Notes: generated by a model not told the origin, from the letters alone. Numbered from the stretch's first letter, positions 1 to 9,628 are shown. The stretch is 64,000 bases of DNA from DATAGF01 sp963813355 (GCA_963813355.1 CAWEYS010000017.1:75657-139656), one strand, 5' to 3'. Made by a program: numbers and translations.

Positions 1-1442
1 AAGAAGGTGAAGGCGTCCCGGCCGGTGGAGTGGAGGTCGCCGACCATCGACTCCTTCCAGCCGGCGAAGGGGAACCATGCGACCGGCGCGGCGACCCCGA
101 TGTTCACGCCGAGCATCCCGGCCTCGATGCGCTGACGGAACCGCTGGGCGGCGCCGCCCGACGAGGTGAAGAGGATCGCCGAGTTGCCGTAGCGCGACCC
201 GTTGGTCCAGTCGATCGCCCCGTCCAGGTCGGGCACGCGCACGATCGACAGCACGGGCCCGAAGAGCTCCTCGCGCCCCGCCCGCGACTCCGGGTCGGCG
301 AGGTCGAGGATCGTCGGCCCGAGCTCGCACCCGCCGGGACCCCCGTCGCCGCGGCCGTCGAGCACGACGCGCGCGCCGTCCTCGGCGGCGCGCTCGATCT
401 CGTCCTCCAGGCGCTCGCGGGCCTGGGGCGAGACGACCGGGCAGACGTCGGTGGCCTCGTCGAGGCCGGCGCCGACGCGCAGCTCCTTCGCCGCGGCCGT
501 GATGCGCGCCAGCGATTCGTCCTGCTCGGCCTCCGTGCCGACGAGCACCGCGACCGAGCCCGCCAGGCAGCGCTGTCCCGCCCCGCCGAAGGCGGAGCTC
601 GAGACGCCCTTGACCATGAGGTCGGCGTCGGCGTCCGGCATCACGACCATCGAGTTCTTGGCGCCCCCGAGCGCCTGGACGCGCTTGCCGGTCGCGACCG
701 CCCGCGAGGCGACGTAGCGGGCCGTGCCCGCCGAGCCCACGAACGAGATCGCGTCGATGCCCTCCGAGTCGAGGATCGCGTTGACCGCGTCGTGGGCGCC
801 GTGCACCAGGTTCACGACGCCGGGCGGGATGGCGTCGACCCCGGCGATCAGCTCCACGATGCGCTCGGGCGTCAGCGGGTCCTGCTCCGACGGCTTGAGG
901 ACGACCGTGTTGCCGCAGACGATCGCGTAGGGGATGAACCAGAGCGGGATCATGGCCGGGAAGTTGAACGGCGTGATCACGCCCACCACCCCGACGGGCT
1001 GGTTGACCATCTCCACGTCGATCCCCCGCGAGACGCCCTCGAGCATCTCGCCCTTCAGCATGTGCGGCGCGGCCATGGCCGCCTCGACCGCCTCGATCCC
1101 GCGGCCCAGCTCCGCCGAGGCGTCCGGCACCGTCTTGCCCATGTCGGTCGCCAGCAGGCGCGCGAGCTCGCCCTGGTGCGCCACCAGCACCTGGCGCAGG
1201 TCCATGAGGGCGCGGGCGCGCTGGAGGATCGGGGTCGCCGCCCACCCCGGCTGCGCGGCGCGGGCGGCCGCGACGGCGCGCTCGACGTCGGCCGCGGCCG
1301 ACAGCGGGACGCGGGCGAGCTCCTCGCCCGTGGCGGGGTTCCGGGTGACGAGCACCTCGTCGGCGGCCGGGGGCTCCCACGAGCCCCCGATGTAGTTGTT
1401 CAGCGACCGCGGGGCGGCCGGGGCGTCCACGGGTGGCGGCAT
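1..1442 (-). CDS. mmsA: CoA-acylating methylmalonate-semialdehyde dehydrogenase, 3' end beyond window
   Basis: This ALDH6-type enzyme oxidises (methyl)malonate semialdehyde to propionyl- or acetyl-CoA in valine, thymine and inositol breakdown. The 480 residues present cover the NAD-binding and catalytic domains. The thiolate motif GQRCLA puts the nucleophile near Cys292. LGGAKN near residue 260 stands where ordinary aldehyde dehydrogenases have a catalytic Glu, as expected for the CoA-acylating family. The reading frame stays open to base 1 and ends in DAFTF, so only about 15-20 C-terminal residues are missing. The ATG at 1442 has a GAGGA ribosome-binding site. It lies 137 bases downstream of a LysR gene on the same strand, which may control it. 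Confidence 0.93.
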   Translation of the reverse strand, partial: MPPPVDAPAAPRSLNNYIGGSWEPPAADEVLVTRNPATGEELARVPLSAAADVERAVAAARAAQPGWAATPILQRARALMDLRQVLVAHQGELARLLATDMGKTVPDASAELGRGIEAVEAAMAAPHMLKGEMLEGVSRGIDVEMVNQPVGVVGVITPFNFPAMIPLWFIPYAIVCGNTVVLKPSEQDPLTPERIVELIAGVDAIPPGVVNLVHGAHDAVNAILDSEGIDAISFVGSAGTARYVASRAVATGKRVQALGGAKNSMVVMPDADADLMVKGVSSSAFGGAGQRCLAGSVAVLVGTEAEQDESLARITAAAKELRVGAGLDEATDVCPVVSPQARERLEDEIERAAEDGARVVLDGRGDGGPGGCELGPTILDLADPESRAGREELFGPVLSIVRVPDLDGAIDWTNGSRYGNSAILFTSSGGAAQRFRQRIEAGMLGVNIGVAAPVAWFPFAGWKESMVGDLHSTGRDAFTF

Positions 1443-1579
1443 CGGTCCTCGATTCGACGGGGCGAATCCGTCATGTTGCTGTTCTCGCGCCTGTTGGGCA
1501 AGCTCCGGCCGGCTCCGCTCAGCCCGGCCATCGTGCGCGCGGCCGAGGTCGCACCTTGCCGGCGCCCGCGACTCCCGGC

Positions 1580-2518
1580 TCAGCCCCCGGGCAGCGGGCG
1601 GATCTCGGGGGCCATGCCGTCGAAGCTCGCCAGGACGGCCCTGACGAGATCGACGAACTCGGTGACGATCGGGCGGCGCTCCTTGGTCCGGGTGACGACC
1701 GAGAGCGTGTTGGGGGTGAGGTCGGTGGTCCCGACGAACGCGATGCCCGACATGGGGAAGGCGCGCACGAACGAGCGGACGCCCACGGTCACGAGCCCCG
1801 TGTGGGCGATGCCGAGCAGCGCGTCCGCCGTGGTGTCGGCCTCCCCGCCGATGCGCGCCGGCTCGCCCCCGCGGAGCTCGCGCGCGAGCCAGTAGTCACG
1901 CGTGCGCGGGACGGATGGCCCGAGCGCGATGAAGGGCTCGTCGAGGAAGTCGGCCGCCGACGCCCCCTCGGACCCGGCGGCGGGATGGTGGGCCGGCACG
2001 ACGACGCCCCGCGCCTCCGTCGCCACCGGGTGGGTCTCGATGCGCTCGTCCTCGAGGGGCGTGCGCAGCAGGGCGACGTCGAAGTGGCCGTCGAGGAAGG
2101 CCATGGGCACCCCGGGGCACTCCTGCACCACCAGGCGAACCTCCGGGCGGCGGGCCACCTGGGCCGAGAGGATCGGCCGGTTCAGCTCGGCGAACCCGTG
2201 GCCCTCGATCCCGACCCGGAACTGCTCCACCTGGGCGCGGGGCGGGGTGGCGACGGCGTTCACGGCGTCCAGGCGGTCGAGCACCTCGCGCGCGTAGGGC
2301 ACCAGCTCGGCCCCGGCGTCCGTCAGCTCGACCCACCGTGAGCTGCGCTCGAAGAGCACGACGTCGAGCTTCGCCTCGAGGCGCCGGATGATCCCGGACA
2401 GCGACGATTGCGCGACGCCGATCCGTCTCGCCGTGCGCCCGAAGTGGGGGTCCTCGGACAGGCGCAGGAAGGCCCGCAGCTCGTCCGGCGTCGGCTGACC
2501 GCCTGCACCCCGGCTCAT
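1580..2518 (-). CDS. LysR-family transcriptional regulator
   Basis: The protein (about 312 residues) has an N-terminal winged helix-turn-helix at roughly residues 11-70, including QSSLSGIIRRLEAKL and the wing ELTDAGAEL. The typical LysR periplasmic-binding-like effector domain follows from about residue 95. The start is uncertain. ATG 2518 gives a normal LysR N-terminus but has no clear ribosome-binding site, while an in-frame GTG at 2542 is preceded by GGAGAGAGG. It is divergent from the heme-motif gene at 2756 and in line with mmsA. A T-N11-A-type inverted repeat lies between the divergent starts. The effector is unknown. Confidence 0.88.
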   Translation of the reverse strand: MSRGAGGQPTPDELRAFLRLSEDPHFGRTARRIGVAQSSLSGIIRRLEAKLDVVLFERSSRWVELTDAGAELVPYAREVLDRLDAVNAVATPPRAQVEQFRVGIEGHGFAELNRPILSAQVARRPEVRLVVQECPGVPMAFLDGHFDVALLRTPLEDERIETHPVATEARGVVVPAHHPAAGSEGASAADFLDEPFIALGPSVPRTRDYWLARELRGGEPARIGGEADTTADALLGIAHTGLVTVGVRSFVRAFPMSGIAFVGTTDLTPNTLSVVTRTKERRPIVTEFVDLVRAVLASFDGMAPEIRPLPGG

Positions 2519-2704
2519 CCGCGTGGCCGCTGACCCGCTCGCCACCTCGCGCCCTCTCTCCAGTCCGGCGCCGCCCCTCGGGCGACAGGAACGGGACACA
2601 ACAAAACCGCCGCAGGCGGGTCAAGCCCGCGGCCGCAGAATCGCCGGAACCCCACCCCACCGCGATCGATCGCGCGGCGCGATCAATGCGCCGCCGGTCG
2701 GAGC

Positions 2705-2726
2705 TTGTGCCTTACGTTACGCACAA
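2705..2726. promoter_or_regulatory. candidate LysR-type operator
   Basis: TTGTGC-N10-GCACAA is a perfect 6-bp inverted repeat in the divergent region between the LysR start (2518) and the gene at 2756. It contains the T-N11-A core typical of LysR boxes. It lies about 30 bases upstream of the rightward gene's start codon. Assignment to the neighbouring LysR is inference. Confidence 0.45.
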
Positions 2727-2755
2727 CCCCCACACCACCGGACGGAGGTTCCCGG

Positions 2756-4812
2756 ATGCGTGCGAAGCGGACCCTTTCGCTCATCGCTGCCGCCGTCACC
2801 GTGACCGCCCTGGCGGCCGTCGGCGCGACGCTCGTCACGGGAACGGACAAGAAGCCTCCGCCGAAGACCGGCTTCATCCAGGGGAAGGTGACCTCGGGCG
2901 ACAGGCATCCCGAGGCCGGCGTGTGGGTGATCGCCGAGACGGCTGACCTTCCGACGCCCTACCGCAAGATCGTCGTCACCGACGACCGGGGCCGGTTCGT
3001 CGTTCCCGAGCTGCCCGAGGCCGACTACCAGGTGTGGGTGCGTGGCTACGGGCTCCTCGACTCGGCGAAGGTGCCCGCCACGGTCGAGCGCAAGGGGAAG
3101 GCGCGCGTCGCGATCGAGACCGAGGTCGCCACCACGCCGCAGGAGGAGGCGGCCAACTACCCGGCCAACTACTGGCTGTCGCTCTTCAAGCCCCCCGCGA
3201 ACACGCAGGGCCTGCCGGGCGGGCGCAACCAGCACGCCTGGGTGAGCGACTTCAAGCTCGGCTGCGAGCTCTGCCACCAGATGGGCTCGTCCAGCGCGCG
3301 CGGCATGCGCGGCAACCGGGCCGGGCTCGACGCCGGCCTCAAGAAGGCCGGCAGCATGGACGGCGCCGCGATGGGCCTCGGCCGCGACGCCCTCCTCGAC
3401 GCGCTCGCCGACTGGGGCGGCCGCATCGCCGCCGGCCAGGTGCCCGAGGCGCCGCCGCGCCCCGCGGGCATCGAGCGCAACATGGTCATCACCCAGTGGG
3501 GCTGGGGCGACCTCTACACCTACGCCCACGACGAGATCGCCACCGACAAGCGCAACCCGCGGCTCTACCCGGACGGGAAGATCTGGGGCGTCGACCTCGG
3601 CAACGACCGCCTGCTGAGCGTCAACCCGGTCACCCACGAGGCCGACGAGCGGCACGTGCCCACGGTCGGCGGCTTCAACACGCCGTGGGGCGACCAGGTG
3701 CCGAACGCCTTCCGGTCGCTCGGCGACCCCGCCCCGGGCGGCTCGACCCCGCACCTGGGCGCGTACCAGAACCCGGCGAACCCGCACAACCCGATGATGG
3801 ACGACACCGGCAAGGTCTGGATGACCACCCAGATCCGGGCCGAGCGGCCCCAGGACTTCCCCGAGTTCTGCCGCGACGACCCCGTGATCGCCAAGAACAA
3901 CCACCACCGGCAGCTCGGCTACTACGACACCAACAACGGCGCGTTCCAGCTCATCGACACCTGCTACGGCACCCACCACCTGCAGTTCGACGAGAAGGGC
4001 AGGCTGTGGTCGAGCGGCGACGTCTTCGTGCTCGGCTGGTTCGACCCGGACAAGTTCGACCCGGCGCGGCCCGAGACGCTCGAGCGGGCGCAGGGCTGGT
4101 CGGAAATGAAGGTCGACAGCGACGGTGACGGCGTGAAGGACACCCCCAAGCCGGGGTTCAACTACGGGATCATCCCCAACCCGACCGACGACACCGTCTG
4201 GACGGGGCGGCTGAGCGGCGGTCGCGGGGACATCCTCCGCTACGACCCCGACAGCGACATGTTCGAGGTCTACGCGCCTCCGGGGCGCGGGACACGGGCC
4301 CCGCGGCGTGGACGTCGACACCAAGGGCGTCATCTGGACCGGCCTCGGCGGCAGCGGCCACCTGGCCAAGTTCGACCGCTCCAAGTGCCGCCAGACCTGG
4401 GGCACCGGCGACCCAGTGCCCCGAGGGCTGGACCCTCTACCGCGTCCCCGGCCCCAGGATCGACACCGGCGCGGGGCCGGAGAACGAGACCAGCGCCGAC
4501 TTCCTTTACTACCTCTGGGTCGACCAGTTCAACACGCTCGGCATGGGCAAGGACACGGTGATCGTCAACGGCACCGGCTCCGACTCGCTGCTGGCCTTCG
4601 ACCCGAAGACCGAGAAGTTCACCGTCATCCGCGTCCCCTACCCCAAGAACCTCTTCACGCGGGGGCTCGACGGGCGCATCGACGACCCCAAGGCCGGCTG
4701 GAAGGGCCGCGGGCTGTGGTTCGACAACGGCACCGACCCCGTGCTGCACTCCGAGGTCCAGCAGTCGTACGTGGGCCACGTGCAGCTGCGGCCGAACCCG
4801 CTGGCCAGGTAG
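2756..4812 (+). CDS. secreted beta-propeller protein with carboxypeptidase-regulatory-like domain and CxxCH heme motif (two frame breaks)
   Basis: The signal peptide is at about residues 5-27. A carboxypeptidase-regulatory-like beta domain follows (residues 38-125; GKVTSGDRHPEAGVWV), and then CELCH at 170-174, a c-type heme attachment motif. The rest resembles Vgb/streptogramin-lyase-like propellers (WGVDLGNDRLLSVNP, GRLWSSGDVFV). The ATG at 2756 has a GGAGG site. The reading frame changes twice, near 4285 in a GGGGCGCGGG run and near 4418 in GACCCAG. Each acts like one extra base, after which the protein continues sensibly (GPRGVDVDTKG, then CPEGWTLYRVPGP) to TAG 4812. Indels are likelier than decay. 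It precedes the heme/ccm genes, which fits a covalent-heme protein. The substrate is unknown. Confidence 0.7.
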
Positions 4813-4824
4813 AGCCGACGTGAC

Positions 4825-4862
4825 GCCACCCCTCCGCCGCGGAGCTGGGGCGGAGGGGTGGC
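4825..4862 (+). terminator. strong hairpin terminator
   Basis: Perfect 14-bp stem, GCCACCCCTCCGCC (4825-4838) pairing with 4849-4862, with a 10-nt loop. It lies 12 bases after the stop of the heme-motif gene and before the ccmD-like gene. There is no T-tract, as is common in GC-rich actinobacteria. Confidence 0.75.
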
Positions 4863-4904
4863 GCACACGCGGATCGTCCATGCCGCCCCGAACCGGATAG
4901 CGAG

Positions 4905-5093
4905 ATGTCAACCGGCGCTCAATACGTCGTCGCGGCCTACGCGGTCGTGCTGTTCGCCCTCCTGGTGTACGTGCTCGTCCTCGGGTTGAGGACGGCCCGC
5001 ATCGCGCGCGAGGCCGAGCTCCTGGCGCGCCTCGTGGAGCCCGAGGGAGCCGAGACGAGGCCGGAGCCCGCGCTGGAGCCGGAGCGGGCGTGA
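4905..5093 (+). CDS. CcmD-like small membrane protein
   Basis: A 62-residue protein with one membrane helix at about residues 8-27 (YVVAAYAVVLFALLVYVLVL) and a short charged cytoplasmic tail. This is the layout of CcmD, which helps release heme-loaded CcmE from the CcmABC complex. Its stop overlaps the GTG start of hemA by 4 nt, and ccmE follows hemA, which supports the assignment. Sequence similarity alone would be too weak, because CcmD proteins share little beyond topology. Confidence 0.65.
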   Translation: MSTGAQYVVAAYAVVLFALLVYVLVLGLRTARIAREAELLARLVEPEGAETRPEPALEPERA

Positions 5094-6313
5094 CTCTCCT
5101 CGCGCTCGGGCTCTCCCACGCGACCTCGCCGGTCGAGCAGAGGGAGAAGGCCGCGCTGTCGGCCGCCGGGGCGCGAGCGCTCCTGCGCGACCTGACGGCG
5201 GACGAGGCGGTGGCCGAGGCCGTCGCCCTGTCCACCTGCAACCGCACCGAGGTGTACGTCCTCTCGCCCGACCCCGCCCGCGCCGAGGAGGCCGTGGCCG
5301 GCGCGCTCGTCGCGCACACCGCGATCGCGCCCGGCGAGCTGGCCCGCGCCCGGTACCTGCTGCGCGACGAGCGCGCCGCGGCGCACCTGTTCCGCGTGGC
5401 GACGAGCCTCGACTCCATGGTCGTGGGGGAGAGCGAGATCCAGGGCCAGGTGCGCTCCGCCTGGGCGGTCGCCGCCCAGGAGGGGGCATCCGGCCCGATC
5501 CTCGACCGGCTCTTCCGCCAGGCCCTCGAGGTGGGAAAGCGGGTGCGCTCGGCGACGGCCATCGGTGCGGGGGCGGCGTCGGTGTCCGCGGTGGCGGTCG
5601 ACCTCGCGGCGGAGGTGTTCGGGGACCTCCCCGAGAGGCGCGTGCTCGTCGTCGGGGCCGGGGGGGTCGCCGAGGCCACGGCGCGCGCTCTCGTGCACCA
5701 CGGCGTCCGCACCGTGACGGTGGCGAACCGCACCGCGGACCGCGCGCGCGAGCTGGCCGAGCGCGTCGGGGGCCGCGGCGTCGGGTTCGAGCGGCTCGCC
5801 GGGGAGCTCGCGGGCGCGGACATCGTCATCTCGTCGACCGACGCGCCCACCGTGATCCTGCGCCCCGCTCAGATCGCCTCCGCGATGGCCGACCGCGCCG
5901 ACCGCCCGATGCTCATCGTCGACATCTCGGTGCCCCGCGACGTCCACGCGGCGGCCGCCGGCGTCGCCGGCGTCGCGCTGTTCGACATCGACGACCTCGC
6001 GCGCGTCGCCGAGGCGAACCTGAACGGGCGGCGCGTGGAGGCGGAGCGGGGCGAGGGCTACGTGCGCGACGCGGCCCGGGCCTTCGCCGCCTGGCGGCGC
6101 GGCCGTCGGGCGGAGCCCGCCATCACCGCCCTGCGGGCGCGGGCCGAGGAGATCCGCAGATCGGAGCTCGACCGGGTCGCGGATCGCTGGGAGGGCCTCT
6201 CGGAGGCGGACCGGCTGCGGCTCGACGCGCTCACGGCCCGCATCGTCAACAAGCTCCTGCACGAGCCGACGGTGGCCCTGCGGGCGGCCGCCCAGGCCGG
6301 CGAGGGCCCGTGA
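5090..6313 (+). CDS. hemA: glutamyl-tRNA reductase
   Basis: This NADPH-dependent enzyme reduces glutamyl-tRNA to glutamate-1-semialdehyde, the first committed step of C5 tetrapyrrole synthesis. The catalytic cysteine lies in STCNRTE at Cys50, the usual position, and a conserved His is at residue 99. The MVVGESEIQGQV signature follows at about 112-123. A Rossmann motif (VLVVGAGGVAEATARALVHHG) starts near residue 184, and the C-terminal dimerisation domain is present. The length of 407 is normal. Translation is coupled to the ccmD-like gene through a GTGA overlap and continues into ccmE, so heme synthesis and heme delivery are co-expressed. Confidence 0.95.
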   Translation: MTLLALGLSHATSPVEQREKAALSAAGARALLRDLTADEAVAEAVALSTCNRTEVYVLSPDPARAEEAVAGALVAHTAIAPGELARARYLLRDERAAAHLFRVATSLDSMVVGESEIQGQVRSAWAVAAQEGASGPILDRLFRQALEVGKRVRSATAIGAGAASVSAVAVDLAAEVFGDLPERRVLVVGAGGVAEATARALVHHGVRTVTVANRTADRARELAERVGGRGVGFERLAGELAGADIVISSTDAPTVILRPAQIASAMADRADRPMLIVDISVPRDVHAAAAGVAGVALFDIDDLARVAEANLNGRRVEAERGEGYVRDAARAFAAWRRGRRAEPAITALRARAEEIRRSELDRVADRWEGLSEADRLRLDALTARIVNKLLHEPTVALRAAAQAGEGP

Positions 6314-6729
6314 TGCGCTCCCGCCTGCGCTTCATCATCGCGATCAGCCTCGCCGTGGTGCTCGGGGCGTGGCTGGCCTGGACGAGCCTGGGCGGCTCGC
6401 TGGAGACCTATGCCGGCCCGGGCGAGCTTGCGGCCAGCACCGACAGCACCTACCGCCTCAACGGCCGGGTGGCAGAGGGCGCCCCCACCGACGCGGCCGC
6501 CCGCGCCCAGAGCGCGGAGGGCCTGCGCTTCACGGTGGTCGACAAGGAGGATCCCACCCAGAGAGTGGCGGTGCTCTACCGCGGCACCGTGCCCGACCAG
6601 TTCAAGGCCGGCCGCGAGGTGGTGGTCACCGGCAGCGTCCAGAGCGGCACCTTCGTGGCCCGCAACGACTCGCTGATCACCCTCTGCCCGTCCAAGTTCT
6701 CCGACCGGCCCGACGACACGGAGGCCTGA
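6313..6729 (+). CDS. ccmE: cytochrome c maturation heme chaperone CcmE, Cys-variant
   Basis: A 139-residue membrane-anchored heme chaperone: one N-terminal helix (residues 6-24), then an OB-fold (LNGRVAEG, EGLRFTVVDKE, VLYRGTVPDQFKAGREVVVTG). It carries heme from CcmC to the CcmF/H ligase. The heme-binding site is not the classical HxxxY. The equivalent segment reads LITLCPSKF, with Cys125 and Phe129. It is closest to the known CxxxY class but lacks the tyrosine. The start is ATG 6313, or GTG 6310 which would overlap the hemA stop by 4 nt. Confidence 0.85.
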   Translation: MRSRLRFIIAISLAVVLGAWLAWTSLGGSLETYAGPGELAASTDSTYRLNGRVAEGAPTDAAARAQSAEGLRFTVVDKEDPTQRVAVLYRGTVPDQFKAGREVVVTGSVQSGTFVARNDSLITLCPSKFSDRPDDTEA

Positions 6730-6743
6730 GCCGCCGCCCCCGC

Positions 6744-6764
6744 GTCGTCGCGCTCTGCGGCGAC
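6744..6764 (+). terminator. weak hairpin after ccmE
   Basis: GTCGTCGC (6744-6751) pairs with GCGGCGAC (6757-6764) through 8 bp including one G-U pair, with a 5-nt loop. It lies 14 bases after the ccmE stop. It is a plausible end for the ccmD-hemA-ccmE transcript. Confidence 0.4.
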
Positions 6765-6768
6765 CCCC

Positions 6769-6790
6769 GTGAGCCGCCGGTGAGCCGCCG
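6769..6790 (+). repeat. two tandem copies of an 11-bp unit
   Basis: GTGAGCCGCCG occurs twice back to back at 6769-6779 and 6780-6790, followed by a partial third start (GTGACGC). It is intergenic between ccmE and the anti-sigma gene. No function can be assigned. Confidence 0.6.
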
Positions 6791-6918
6791 GTGACGCGGG
6801 CCGAATAGAAGGTCGACGACCCGACGAGATCGCCCGCGGACGGAATAGGGCTCGCTCGGCGGCGTCATTCCTGAGTGAACGGCGCTCGACGCCGGACCGG
6901 GACGGACCCGGAGGAGAC

Positions 6919-7395
6919 ATGGACATCGCCAGGCCCACACGCAGCTCCACCATCGAGCCGATCGGTCCCGGCCGTGCCGACAGGAGCGCGCGCCTGCGCC
7001 TTCCGGCCGACGTCAGGTCGCTCGCCCCCGGGCGCGACGCCGTGCGCCGCGCGCTCCGGCGCGAGGGGTGGGAGGAGGAGCCCGCGGAACTCGTCGTGCT
7101 CGCGGTCTGCGAGGCCCTGACCAACGCGATCGAGCACGGCTCGGTCCCCGGCGAGCGCGTCGAGATCGAGATCGCTGCCGCCGCCGATCACGCTGAGATC
7201 CGAGTGACCGACCGCGGGCGCCCGGGCGCCGCGTGCCCCCTCGGGGTTCCCGCGCCGCCGCCGCCCGCCGCCGAGCGCGGGCGCGGGCTCATCATCATGG
7301 GCGCGCTGGCCGACGCCCTCGAGATCGGCCGGGTGGGGCGCGGCACCGAGGTGCGCCTCCGGTTCGCCGCCCAGCGCGCGCTCGTGGCCGCATGA
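6919..7395 (+). CDS. RsbW-like anti-sigma factor / Ser-Thr kinase (HATPase)
   Basis: A 158-residue GHKL-fold protein. The N-box is EALTNAIEHG (residues 65-74), the G1 motif VTDRGRPG is near residue 98, and the G2 segment GRGLIIMG is near 122. This is the layout of RsbW/SpoIIAB-type kinases that bind a sigma factor and phosphorylate an anti-anti-sigma partner. No sigma or STAS partner lies beside it, as is common for orphan actinobacterial members. A GGAGG site stands before ATG 6919. The stop overlaps the next ATG by 4 nt, so the downstream lipoprotein is co-translated. An alanine/proline-rich insert sits between G1 and G2. Confidence 0.87.
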   Translation: MDIARPTRSSTIEPIGPGRADRSARLRLPADVRSLAPGRDAVRRALRREGWEEEPAELVVLAVCEALTNAIEHGSVPGERVEIEIAAAADHAEIRVTDRGRPGAACPLGVPAPPPPAAERGRGLIIMGALADALEIGRVGRGTEVRLRFAAQRALVAA

Positions 7396-9612
7396 GCGAC
7401 CGGGCGCCGAGCGCCGGACCCACGTCCGCCGCGTCACGCAGGCGACGCGCGACGGGTCTGGCCGCGATCCTCGGGGTGGGCGTCATCGCCCTGGGCGGCT
7501 GTCGCGCCGGCGTCGGCCACGACGCCGCTCGGGGTCCAGACGCGCATCTCGGTCACGGGGACGGACGGCGACCCCAACTTCGACGCGAGGGACGCGAGGG
7601 TCGCCTACAACCCGAGTCGCCGACCAGCACCTGGTGGTCTGGTCGGGCAGCGACACCAGCGAGAGCGAGATCTTCGCCCGCCTGCTCGACGGCGCCGGCA
7701 CGCCCCTGGGTACGCAGTTCCGCATCTCTGACATGGGCCCGCCGGCGACGGCCGGGTTCGAGGCCGTGGAGCCGGCCGTCGCCTACAACGCGCGCAGGAA
7801 CGAGTACCTGGTGGTCTGGCGCGGAGACGACAGCGCCGGGCCACTCGTCCACGGCGAGTTCGAGATCTTCGCCCAGCGCCTCACCGCCACCGGCGACGAG
7901 GTGGGCGCCAACGACCGCCGGATCTCGGACATGGGGCCGAACGGCGACACCGCCTTCTCGGCCCAAGACCCCGCCGTCGCGTACAACCCGATCAGCGATC
8001 AGTACCTGGTCGCCTGGGAGGGGGACGACGACGCCGGCCCGCTCGTCGAGGGCGAGGACGAGATCTTCGTCCAGCGCCTGAGCGCGACGGGCGCCCCCGT
8101 GGGGGCGAACGACCGGCGCGTCTCGGACATGGGGCCGGACGGCGACCCCGCCTCTCGGCCGACAACCCGGTCGTGGCGCACAACTCGAGGACCAACCAGT
8201 ACCTGGTGGCCTGGGAGGGCGACGACGACACCGGGCCGCTGGTGGAGGGCGAGGACGAGATCTACGTCCAGCGCCTCGCCGCCAGCGGCGCCCAGGTCGG
8301 CACCAACGACCGGCGGGTCTCGGACGCGGGGCCCGACGGCGACCGGGACTTCGAGGCCAACGTCCCGAGCCTCGCCTACAACCCCGCGACCGACGAGTAC
8401 CTCGCCGCCTGGGAGGCGGACGACGACACCGGCGCGCTGGTCGAGGAGGAGTTCGAGATCTACGTCCAGCGCCTCGCCGCCAGCGGCGCGCAGGTCGGCC
8501 CGAACGAGCGGCGGATCTCCCGGATGGGCCCCGATGGCGACGGTGCCTTCGACGGCGGCAGCCCCCGCGTGGTGGCCAACACCCGGGCGAACGAGTACCT
8601 GGTGGCCTGGGACGGCGAGGACGACGCGGGCGCGCTCGTCAACGAGGAGGACGAGGTCTACGCCCAGCGGCTCGGTCCGGACGGGGCGGAGATCGGGGGC
8701 GACGACGTCCGCGTCTCGACGATGGGCGCCGACGGGAACGATCGCAGCGACGGCTTCGCCGACGCGGTCACCTACGGCTCGCAGGCCAACGAGTACCTGA
8801 TCGCCTGGCACGGGGACCCCGACCCGCCGCAGGCGAACGACGAGTTCGAGGTCTTCGCGCGCCGCTTCGGCGCCGGTGCGCCGCCGGCGGGCGCGGGCGC
8901 GGTCTGCAAGGCCCTGCCGCCGCCGCCCCCGCCCAGCCCGGGCGACCCCGACGACATCACGCTCAGCACCGGCCAGCTCCTGATCAACCAGCGCATCGAC
9001 CAGGCGGCGATCCGGCGCGCCAACGGCGTCGAGGCCTGGCTCGGCGACGGCATCGAGGGCCGCGACCTCTGCCAGGGGGCGCTGGGCGCGACCGAGCTCG
9101 GCGCCGGGATCGTGACCGATCTCGCCGGGCCCCCGGTCGCCTTCGTGGCCCCCGACCCGCGCCCGATCGTCGTCGCCGCCGCCAAGCCGGCCGACCCCAG
9201 CCAGATCAGGCTCAGCACGGGTCAGCTGCTGATCAACCAGCGCATCTCGCAGGCGGCGATCCGGCGTCTGAACGCCCTCAAGGCGCGGATGGACGGCGGG
9301 CTCACCGGCGGCGACGTGGACGACGCCACCCTGACCCAGCCGGTCTTCGTCGCCGGCCTGCGGGTGCTGGCCGCGCCGCCGCCGGCGAGCCCGCCCGCCG
9401 CCTCGACCACCGAGATCGCCCCGGCGACCCCCGGGGACCCGTCTCAGATCACGCTCACGACGACCCAGATCCTGATCAACCAGCGCATCTCCCAGGCCGC
9501 CGTGCGCCGCGCCAACGAGCTGATCGCGCGGATCGAGGACGGGCTGCTGGCGGGCGACGTGCGCGACGGCGGCCTGACCGCGCTCGACCTGGCGCCGGGG
9601 GTCGCGCCCTAG
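7392..9612 (+). CDS. seven-repeat lipoprotein, probable beta-propeller (three frame breaks)
   Basis: The protein starts with a lipoprotein signal peptide whose lipobox is ALGGC at about residue 37. A unit of about 62 residues then repeats seven times, each ending in a YLVxWxGDD-like strand and containing VGxNDRRxSDMGPDGD and EIFxQRL. Seven such strands fit a seven-bladed propeller, which is inference. The C-terminal third holds three copies of a different module (xLSTxQLLINQRIxQAAIRR) at about 8960-9060, 9200-9300 and 9450-9560. The frame breaks near 7531, 7618 and 8152. The last corresponds to one T missing compared with the equivalent codons of the preceding repeat near 7950. It is probably one surface protein of about 740 residues. 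Confidence 0.7.
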
Positions 9613-9628
9613 GCAACGCCGGGCGGGT

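Noticed and set aside
30..1895. Long open frames on the + strand over mmsA and the LysR gene
   Set aside because: They translate to Arg/Ala/Gly-rich low-complexity sequence without family motifs and lie opposite clear genes. In very GC-rich DNA stop codons are rare in every frame.
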